Source: JBFMFB01 sp040752115
Lineage (GTDB): Bacteria > Pseudomonadota > Gammaproteobacteria > Burkholderiales > Sulfuricellaceae
Direction of reading: 5' to 3'
DNA: 5,459 bases
Assembly: GCA_040752115.1 (NCBI GenBank)
Contig: JBFMFB010000067.1
Coordinates: 1 to 5,459 of the forward strand
This document shows positions 1 to 5,251 of the stretch, piece after piece. The notes under the pieces are model-generated. The model did not search any database, had not been told where the DNA came from, and was given only the letters and a program-made list of their open reading frames with translations. The position numbers and the translations under genes were made by a program. Numbering within the stretch: the first letter of the stretch is position 1; every line of letters starts with the position of its first letter.

Positions 1-1
1 G

Positions 2-3000
2 GCAACCGGCTCGGGCGGGGAGATCCGCGACGAGGGCGCGACCGGCACCGGCTCCAAGCCCAAGGCCGGGCTGTGCGGGTTTTCAGTATCCAACCTCAAC
101 GTCCCCGGCTTCATTCAGCCCTGGGACATTTATGGCGACCGCTCCACCCCTCACCCCTCGCCCCTCACGCCTCACACATACGGCAAGCCGGGGCGGATCG
201 CCTCGGCGCTGCAGATCATGCTCGAAGGGCCGATCGGCGCGGCCTCGTTCAACAACGAGTTCGGCCGCCCCAATCTTGCCGGCTATTTCCGCACCTACGA
301 GGAAGCGGTCGGGGGCGAAGTGCGCGGCTACCACAAGCCGATCATGCTGGCCGGCGGGGTGGGCAACATTTCCGCGCGCCATGTCGAGAAGCGCGAGGTG
401 ACGCCCGGGGCGCTGCTGATCCAGCTCGGCGGTCCCGGCATGCTGATCGGACTGGGCGGCGGCGCGGCTTCCAGCATGGATACCGGCGCCAATGCCGAAA
501 ATCTGGATTTCGACTCGGTTCAGCGCGGCAACCCGGAAATGCAGCGCCGCGCGCAGGAAGTGATCGACCACTGCTGGCAGCTGGGCGCGGGCAATCCGAT
601 TCTCTCCATCCACGACGTCGGCGCGGGCGGGCTGTCCAATGCGCTGCCCGAGCTGGTGCATGGCTCGCATCGCGGTGCGCGCCTGCAGTTGCGCGAGGTG
701 CCGAGCGAGGAGCCGGGCATGTCGCCGGCGCAGATCTGGTGCAACGAGGCGCAAGAGCGCTACGTGCTGGCGATCGAGCCCGCCAGTCTGGATATGTTCC
801 GTGCGATCTGCGAGCGCGAGCGCTGCCCCTTCGCGGTGGTCGGCACGGCCGACGACCAGGGCTGGCTGGTGGTCGAGGACAGCCACTTCGGCAATCGCCC
901 GGTGGAGATGGAGCTTTCCGTGCTGCTCGGCAAGCCGCCGCGCATGACCCGCAATGTGGCGCATCTCGACAGGCCGCTGCCCGGTTTCGATGCGGGCGGA
1001 CTGGATCTGGCTGAGGCAGCCTATCGCGTGCTGCGCCTGCCGGCAGTGGCGGACAAGACCTTTCTCATCAGCATCGGCGACCGCACCGTGGGCGGCATGA
1101 CCGCACGGGACCAGATGGTCGGGCCGTGGCAGGTGCCCGTCGCGGATGCGGCGGTGACGCTGATGGGCTACGACACCTGCCGCGGGGAGGCTTTCGCCAT
1201 GGGCGAACGCACGCCGCTTGCGCTGATCGACGGGCCGGCCTCGGGCCGCATGGCGGTGGGCGAGGCGGTGACCAACATCGCCGGCGCACTGATCGGGGAT
1301 ATCGGCAACATCAAGCTTTCCGCCAACTGGATGGCAGCGGCAGGGCATCCGGGCGAGGACGCGGTTCTTTACGACACGGTCCATGCGGTTGGCATGGAGT
1401 TTTGCCCCGAGCTCGGCATCAGCATCCCGGTGGGCAAGGATTCCATGTCGATGAAAACCACCTGGATTGAAAGTCCAGGTGGTTTCGGTGCAGACTTACC
1501 TGCGGAGCAGGTTAGTCGGAGCCAAGACGTTCCAGAGCGCAAAAAAGAAGTGATCTCCCCCTTGTCGCTCATCGTCTCCGCTTTCGCACCCACGCCGGAC
1601 GCGCGCAAGGCGCTGACGCCGCAGTTGCGCACCGATGCGGGCGAGACCGACCTGATCCTGATCGATCTCGGCCGCGGGCGCTGCCGCCTGGGCGGTTCGG
1701 CGCTGGCGCAGGTCTACAAGCAGATCGGCAACGAGGCGCCGGACGCGCCGGCTGCATCGCAGCTCAAGGCCTTCTTCGCCACCATCCAGCAGCTCAACCG
1801 CGACGGCAGGCTTCTCGCGTATCACGACCGCTCCGATGGCGGGCTGTTCGTCACCCTGTGCGAGNNNNNNNNNNNNNNNNNNNNNNNNNNNNNNNNNNNN
1901 NNNNNNNNNNNNNNNNNNNNNNNNNNNNNNNNNNNNNNNNNNNNNNNNNNNNNNNNNNNNNNNNGCCGGACGCGCCGGCTGCATCGCAGCTCAAGGCCTT
2001 CTTCGCCACCATCCAGCAGCTCAACCGCGACGGCAGGCTTCTCGCGTATCACGACCGCTCCGATGGCGGGCTGTTCGTCACCCTGTGCGAGATGGCTTTT
2101 GCCGGCCACGCCGGCGTGACCGTCGAGGTGGGTGAGCTGGGCGCCGGGCAGACTTGCAGCGATATTTTCGCCGTGCTGTTCAACGAGGAGCTGGGCGCGG
2201 TGCTGCAAGTCCGGCGCAGCGACACCCCGGCGGTGAGGGAGGCATTCTCCACCGCAGGCCTGCGCAGCGAGTGCCACGTCATCGGTACCCTGAACGGAGA
2301 GGACGAAGTCCGCATCCTGCGCAAGGGCGCGGTGGAATTCCGCGGCAGCCGCGTCGAGCTCCAGCGCGCCTGGTCCGAAACTACCTGGCACATGCAGAAG
2401 CTGCGCGACAACCCGGATTGCGCGCAACAGGAATACGACCGCATCCTCGACGCCGCCGATCCTGGGCTGAACACGAGGCTGAGCTTCGATCCCGGCGAAA
2501 ACATCGCCGCTCCCTTCATCGCTTCCGGCAAGCGGCCGCGCATCGCCATTCTGCGCGAGCAGGGGGTGAACGGCCAGGTGGAAATGGCCGCCGCCTTCGA
2601 CCGCGCCGGCTTCGAGGCGGCGGACGTGCACATGAGCGACATCATCGCCGGCTGGGTATCGCTGCGCGACTTCAAGGGCTTCGCGGCATGCGGCGGCTTT
2701 TCCTACGGCGACGTGCTCGGCGCCGGCGAGGGATGGGCCAAATCGATCCTGTTCAACAGCCGGGCCCGTGACGAATTCGAGACATTTTTCCGTCGCTCCG
2801 ATTCCTTTGCGCTGGGGGTGTGCAACGGCTGCCAGATGATGAGCAACCTCGCCCCCATCATTCCGGGGGCTTCAAGCTGGCCGCATTTCGTGCGCAACCG
2901 ATCGGAACAATTCGAGGCGCGCTTCGTCATGGCGGAAGTGCCGAAGAGCCCGTCGCTGTTCTTCGACGGCATGCACGGCAGCCGCATGCCGATCGTGGTG

Positions 3001-3294
3001 GCGCACGGCGAAGGCTACGCCGAGTTCAAATCGGAAACGCAGCTGGACGGCGCCTTGGTCGCGCTGCGCTACGTGGACAACTGCGGCCGGCCGACCGAAA
3101 CCTACCCCCTCAACCCCAACGGCTCGCCGCGCGGCATCACCGGCCTCACCACGGCGGACGGGCGCTTCACCGTCATGATGCCGCACCCCGAGCGGGTATT
3201 CCGCGCCGTGCAGCATTCCTGGCATCCGGAAGGCTGGGGTGAGGACGGCCCGTGGCTGCGCATGTTCCGCAACGCGCGCAAGTGGGTGGGCTGA
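2..3294 (+). CDS. purL: Phosphoribosylformylglycinamidine synthase, large PurL (5' partial, interrupted by an artefactual gap)
   Basis: This cytosolic enzyme catalyses the ATP- and glutamine-dependent conversion of FGAR to FGAM, the fourth step of de novo purine synthesis. The frame is open from base 2 and stops with TGA at 3292-3294. It carries the PurL landmarks in order: IRDEGATG near the left edge, FNNEFGRPNLAGYFRTYE (about 248-301), GLGGGAASSM (449-478), HDVGAGGLSNALPEL (from 611), GKDSMSMKTTW (1433-1465) and AYHDRSDGGLFVTLCE (ending 1864). The C-terminal glutaminase domain follows, with GVCNGCQMM (nucleophile Cys codon 2821-2823) and MPHPERVF (His 3184-3186, Glu 3190-3192). Joining 1864 directly to 2092 gives 1021 residues, which fits a family of about 1300 residues that has lost roughly its first 300 here. 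Two in-frame insertions are visible, about 15-16 residues within 128-181 and about 20 within 1466-1555. All recognised catalytic motifs are intact, so the enzyme is probably functional. The identification is very secure. Confidence 0.97.
144..178 (+). repeat. Heptamer tandem array inside purL
   Basis: Five seven-base units run head to tail: CCACCCC, TCACCCC, TCGCCCC, TCACGCC and TCACACA. They are translated within purL as a Pro/Ser/Thr/His-rich stretch (STPHPSPLTPHT) lying between PWD and YGKPGR. In E. coli PurL only about four residues separate PW from GKP (recalled), against 19 here, so the array accounts for most of a 45-48 base insertion. TATGGC (131-136) and TACGGC (179-184) flank it like an imperfect short duplication, 48 bases apart. 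C-rich heptamer arrays of this kind are normally found between genes. Confidence 0.8.
1455..1512 (+). repeat. Hairpin-forming insertion in purL
   Basis: AAACCACCTGGA (1455-1466) and TCCAGGTGGTTT (1474-1485) are perfect 12-base inverted repeats around a 7-base centre, TTGAAAG, in which a further G-T and A-T pair can form. A second small hairpin follows at once: ACCTGC (1498-1503), loop GGA, GCAGGT (1507-1512). The left arm is ordinary purL coding sequence (Lys-Thr-Thr-Trp). The right arm and what follows encode residues that PurL relatives lack: about 30 residues lie between KTTW and SPLSL, against about 10 in E. coli (recalled). Bases 1466-1549 are about 51% GC by my count, well below their surroundings, and use codons such as TTA, AGT, GTT and CAA that are uncommon in the rest of the gene. 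Confidence 0.8.
1738..1864 (+). repeat. 127-bp contig-end overlap, left copy
   Basis: These 127 bases, ending in CTGTGCGAG at the edge of the N run, recur exactly at 1965-2091 directly after it. They encode the PurL stretch from PDAPAASQLKAFF to GGLFVTLCE. Only one copy belongs in the gene. The length matches a k-mer of 127, a common final setting of de Bruijn assemblers, in which neighbouring graph edges overlap by exactly k bases. Confidence 0.9.
1865..1964. other. Scaffold gap of 100 N, probably of zero real length
   Basis: The run is exactly 100 N, the standard placeholder for a gap of unknown size. Because identical 127-bp sequence abuts both sides, the two contigs most likely overlap and no sequence is missing. 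Removing the gap and one copy (227 bases, which is 2 modulo 3) moves the reading frame precisely as needed: codon GAG ending at 1864 joins ATG at 2092, giving the expected TLCEMAFAGHAG of PurL. Confidence 0.93.
1965..2091 (+). repeat. 127-bp contig-end overlap, right copy
   Basis: Exact second copy of 1738-1864, beginning GCCGGACGCG directly after the N run. It lies in a different frame from the left copy relative to the window. A gene caller run on the sequence as given would therefore split purL into two overlapping pieces, each with a run of unknown residues. Confidence 0.9.
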
Positions 3295-3335
3295 GAACAA
3301 AAATTGGTTTATTTGATCAAACTCACCGATTGGTC

Positions 3336-3716
3336 ATGACAGGACAGGACCCCAAGGCGATCCGCTTCTACACCGAGGAGGATCTTGACGCATTGTACGA
3401 GCGCGACCCGCTTGAGGCGATGCGCATCTCGCGACAGCGGGAGCTGGCGAAGCGGCAGGCCGAGCGCGCACCCGCGCAGGACGGGCCGCCGCTTGAATTC
3501 GAGGCGGTCGCCCGTGCTTTGGAAAGCGCGCGGCAAGTCCTGCTGCGCGACGGCGGCGACCTCGAACTGGTGGAGGTTTCAGGAACAGTGGTGAAAGTGC
3601 GCATGAAAGGCAACTGCGTCGGCTGTCCGCGCGCACCGCTTGACCTGAAGAACATCGTGGAAAAGGCAATCAGGAAGCATTTTCCGCAGGTCACGGAAGT
3701 CGTGAACACGTTTTAG
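3336..3716 (+). CDS. NifU C-terminal-domain (Nfu-type) iron-sulfur protein
   Basis: This 126-residue soluble protein probably carries and delivers Fe-S clusters. Residues from about 53 to the end match the NifU C-terminal domain: LRDGGDLELVEVSG, then VVKVRMKGNCVGCPRAP, then an amphipathic helix ending in FPQVTEVVN. The CxxC pair (Cys94, codon 3615-3617; Cys97, codon 3624-3626) is the cluster ligand motif, which in Nfu proteins bridges a cluster between two subunits. The first 50 residues are highly charged (YTEEDLDALYERDPLEA, then Arg/Lys/Glu-rich) and I do not recognise them; they are not the IscU-like or A-type domain of longer family members. ATG 3336 was chosen because an upstream in-frame ATG at 3252 lies inside purL. 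No good ribosome binding site precedes it, so ATG 3420 is a possible alternative. It lies 41 bases after purL and may be cotranscribed with it. Confidence 0.87.
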   Translation: MTGQDPKAIRFYTEEDLDALYERDPLEAMRISRQRELAKRQAERAPAQDGPPLEFEAVARALESARQVLLRDGGDLELVEVSGTVVKVRMKGNCVGCPRAPLDLKNIVEKAIRKHFPQVTEVVNTF

Positions 3717-3729
3717 GGAGTGGTTTCCA

Positions 3730-3749
3730 AAAAACCGAGACAGGTTTTT
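3730..3749 (+). terminator. Possible weak intrinsic terminator after the Nfu gene
   Basis: AAAAACC (3730-3736), loop GAGACA, GGTTTTT (3743-3749) form a 7-bp hairpin starting 13 bases after the Nfu stop codon, with the T run inside the right arm. The stem is A/T-rich and short. An alternative pairing, GGTTT (3722-3726) with AAACC (3732-3736), competes with it. It could equally be leader structure of the downstream lipoprotein gene. Confidence 0.35.
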
Positions 3750-3780
3750 CGTTTATTGGCGTTATCTTGGGGGCGTGAAT

Positions 3781-4062
3781 ATGATAAAAATGAAGACTGC
3801 GCTGATTGCATGCATTTCTCTTGTATTGGTGCCGGTTATGCTGTCGGCGTGCGGGCCCGATCTGGAAAAAGCAACATTCAATACCTGGTTCCAGCAGCCG
3901 AGCGGCGAAAAAGTCCTGATAGGACAGGTCGAGGGCATCAGCCGGTGCCGCGAACTCGCCAGAATCAAGGCCCAGGATCTCAATATCGAGGACAATCACA
4001 AATGGGGTTATGTCTGCTGCCTGCGCTCGAATACCTCCGAATGTGCGCAAGAACATAAGTAA
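3781..4062 (+). CDS. Small cysteine-containing lipoprotein, function unknown
   Basis: The 93-residue product begins with a lipoprotein signal: MIKMK, a hydrophobic stretch from about residue 7 to 22, and the lipobox LSAC with Cys24 as the lipidated residue. Gly at +2 rather than Asp suggests sorting to the outer membrane. The mature part of about 70 residues has four further cysteines (one in SRCRE, two adjacent in YVCCL, one in SEC), consistent with disulfides in the periplasm or at the surface. ATG 3781 is preferred because a G-rich site (GGGGG, 3769-3773) lies 7 bases upstream; GTG 3775 and ATG 3790 are alternatives. I recognise no family. The gene sits alone between the Nfu gene and the repeat block. 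It is more AT-rich than purL but shows coherent coding features. Confidence 0.75.
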   Translation: MIKMKTALIACISLVLVPVMLSACGPDLEKATFNTWFQQPSGEKVLIGQVEGISRCRELARIKAQDLNIEDNHKWGYVCCLRSNTSECAQEHK

Positions 4063-4102
4063 GGCTGCTTCACCGTATATGCAATGATCCTTAAAATGAC
4101 AG

Positions 4103-4418
4103 TTAACCACGAATGACACGAATTTTAACGAATGAACACAAATAGTTAGAACATAATTTCGCCATTACCTAATGGATGAACGGGCAGGAATGGTTAATTC
4201 ATCCTAAAAACGGCATTTCACTAACCGCAGAGGCGCGGAGGCGCCGAGAAAACAACACGTTGAAGCTTATTCTGCCTTCACCAATCGGGGACACGAGGGG
4301 CGTTGCCAACCCCTTGTTTTTCCTCTGCGTCTCCGCGACTCTGCGGTTGGACTGCTTTTTCTAAGTTCATTGATTATTCGTGAACATTCGTGGTTTATTC
4401 GTGCAAATTCGTGGTTAA
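4103..4418. repeat. Nested palindromic repeat, element 1
   Basis: The outer arms are TTAACCACGAAT (4103-4114) and ATTCGTGGTTAA (4407-4418), each extended inward by degenerate 9-11-base units (CACGAAT on the left, ATTCGTG on the right). A second, unrelated pair of arms lies inside: 4221-4252 (starts CTAACCGCAGAGGCGCGGAG) and 4317-4350 (ends CTCTGCGGTTGG), about 85% complementary. Between them are smaller hairpins: CCATTA/TAATGG (4162-4175), GGATGAA/TTCATCC (4174-4204) and AGGGG/CCCCT (4296-4314) followed by a T run. The right end is followed by TCGCTTTTTT, much as in element 2. I see no transposase gene or convincing protein here; short open frames inside are by-products of the repeats. The T-run hairpin near 4296-4321 might end the lipoprotein transcript. 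Confidence 0.85.
4221..4350. repeat. Inner inverted-repeat pair of element 1 (CCGCAGAG type)
   Basis: The left arm (4221-4252) and right arm (4317-4350) carry the CCGCAGAG(G/T)CGCGGAG motif in opposite orientation around a core of about 64 bases. The same kind of motif is familiar from intergenic repeats of many environmental bacteria (general recollection). Element 2 has a different inner pair in the equivalent place, so this looks like a separable module set inside the outer palindrome. Confidence 0.75.
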
Positions 4419-4440
4419 TCGCTTTTTTCAGGATAATCGC

Positions 4441-4533
4441 GCTGGCCCCGTCTTGAGCCAGCTGCCCTAAGCTTTGCCAATCCCTCCTTCCGGCCCGCCA
4501 CGCCGAAAAATGGAACTGTGGCGGCGCGTTCCA
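4441..4533 (+). promoter_or_regulatory. Hairpin-rich leader upstream of EncFtn
   Basis: Between element 1 and the EncFtn start are three short inverted repeats: GCTGGC/GCCAGC (4441-4446 and 4457-4462), CCGCCAC/GTGGCGG (4495-4501 and 4518-4524) and TGGAAC/GTTCCA (4511-4516 and 4528-4533). The last two overlap and cannot both form. They could be operator half-sites, a structured mRNA leader or a weak terminator for upstream transcription. I could not place a convincing sigma-70 promoter; a lone GATAAT at 4432-4437 lacks a good -35 partner. Confidence 0.35.
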
Positions 4534-4546
4534 GCCTAACGTAAAA

Positions 4547-4552
4547 AAGGAG
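4547..4552 (+). promoter_or_regulatory. Strong ribosome binding site of EncFtn
   Basis: AAGGAG lies 7 bases before ATG 4560, a near-ideal Shine-Dalgarno sequence. It fixes the EncFtn start and suggests efficient translation. Confidence 0.85.
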
Positions 4553-4559
4553 CTGGAAT

Positions 4560-4937
4560 ATGGCGCACGAAGGCTTGCACGAAAGCGAAGAAAAACTCTC
4601 CCCCGCTACGACCGACGCTCACCGCGCCATTATTTCCCTGATGGAAGAGTTCGAGGCGGCCGACTGGTACCGCCAGCGCGCGGAAGCCTGTGCGGACCCG
4701 GAGCTCCGTGCCGTGCTGATCCACAACCTGAACGAGGAACTGGAGCACGCTGCCATGCTGCTGGAATGGCTGCGCCGCCGCATTCCCGAGCTGAGCGAGG
4801 CGCTGCGCACCTATCTTTTCACCGCCGAGGAAATCGTGCGGATCGAGGAAACATCCGCGGGCGGCGCGCCAAAACCGGCGCTACGCTTCACCGTCGGCGA
4901 TATGAAGAACTCAAACCCGGCAATTCACCACGAATGA
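4560..4937 (+). CDS. encFtn: Encapsulated ferritin-like ferroxidase (EncFtn), encapsulin cargo
   Basis: This 125-residue protein closely resembles Rhodospirillum rubrum EncFtn, a half-ferritin that assembles as a ring and oxidises Fe(II) inside an encapsulin shell. Helix 1 carries HRAIISLMEEFEAADWY and helix 2 NEELEHAAMLLEWLRRR. Aligned by eye, Glu30, Glu60 and His63 correspond to the R. rubrum iron ligands Glu32, Glu62 and His65, and Glu29, Glu32 and Tyr37 are also kept. LRTYLFT (82-88) is another family signature. Near the C-terminus, FTVGDMK (110-116) resembles encapsulin-targeting peptides such as LTVGSLR and R. rubrum LGIGSLK. It is followed by nine more residues, NSNPAIHHE, of which the last two or three and the TGA stop lie in a repeat arm. 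The encapsulin gene begins 314 bases downstream on the same strand. Function is assigned with high confidence by motif and context. Confidence 0.94.
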   Translation: MAHEGLHESEEKLSPATTDAHRAIISLMEEFEAADWYRQRAEACADPELRAVLIHNLNEELEHAAMLLEWLRRRIPELSEALRTYLFTAEEIVRIEETSAGGAPKPALRFTVGDMKNSNPAIHHE

Positions 4938-5221
4938 CACGAATAAATACGAATAAGCTTAAAAAAAGCAATTGGACGCAGATGAGCGCAGATAAGCGCA
5001 GACAGAACAGAAAATTGCCGGCATATCTGCACTCGCCTAGGGGTGAAGGGAGTACATCTTCAGCGAATTGAATTATCGGCGGTAATCGGATTTTATCTGC
5101 GTCCAATAGCCGTTTTTAGGGTAAGAACAACGAAGTGCGGCCGATTGGCAGCACACCATCCAGGTGAGCACGGCTCCACGAGTAGCGCACGATTATTCGT
5201 GAACATTCGTGTCATTCGTGG
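4927..5221. repeat. Nested palindromic repeat, element 2, between EncFtn and encapsulin
   Basis: The outer arms CCACGAATGACACGAAT (4928-4944) and ATTCGTGTCATTCGTGG (5205-5221) are perfect 17-base inverted repeats. The left arm shares 18 identical bases with element 1 (4106-4123), and the right arm shares 21 (5191-5211 with 4372-4392). The inner arms differ from those of element 1: ATTGGACGCAGAT (4971-4983) pairs perfectly with ATCTGCGTCCAAT (5095-5107), and the left one continues as repeated GCGCAGATA-like units to about 5003. The centre (5004-5094) and the stretch 5108-5190 show nothing I recognise. The element begins inside the EncFtn reading frame, and its right flank ends in ACGCTTTTTTT just before the encapsulin ribosome binding site. 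Confidence 0.87.
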
Positions 5222-5239
5222 CTAAAACGCTTTTTTTGA

Positions 5240-5245
5240 AAGGAG
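5240..5245 (+). promoter_or_regulatory. Ribosome binding site of the encapsulin gene
   Basis: AAGGAG lies 6 bases before ATG 5252 and fixes the start. A run of seven T (5231-5237) sits only two bases upstream of it, so an RNA hairpin formed by the element 2 arms would abut the site. Confidence 0.85.
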
Positions 5246-5251
5246 CGCGAC

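Noticed and set aside
83..1384. Long open frame (433 codons) on the minus strand opposite purL
   Set aside because: It is antisense to an unmistakable PurL sequence. Its His/Arg/Ala-rich product is typical of the shadow of a GC-rich gene.
1738..2091. True tandem duplication or frameshift in purL
   Set aside because: The copies are identical, separated by exactly 100 N, and of assembler k-mer length. Collapsing them restores the expected protein, so an artefact explains everything.
4176..4364. 62-codon open frame inside element 1
   Set aside because: Its product (LTAEARRRRE early, LCVSATLRL late) is just the inner repeat arms read through. Such repeat-derived frames recur in many genomes and there is no ribosome binding site.
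4103..4418. CRISPR-like array suggested by repeated ATTCGTG/CACGAAT units
   Set aside because: The units are only 7 bases, spaced about 10 bases apart, degenerate and arranged as a palindrome. There are no spacers of constant length and no cas genes.
4409..4437. Sigma-70 promoter with GATAAT at 4432-4437, or a Fur-box hexamer
   Set aside because: No recognisable -35 lies at 16-18 bases upstream. A Fur site needs several adjacent GATAAT-like hexamers and only one is present.
4766..5071. Open frame overlapping EncFtn and running into element 2
   Set aside because: It starts inside EncFtn in another frame, and its second half translates repeat arms. It has no family resemblance.
5043..5225. 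Small open frame in element 2, sharing a GSTSSA-like string with the frame ending at 5071
   Set aside because: The similarity is only about eight residues and could be chance or a minor repeat. There is no ribosome binding site, and the frame ends in the outer arm. A genome-wide search for the string with matching codons would settle it.
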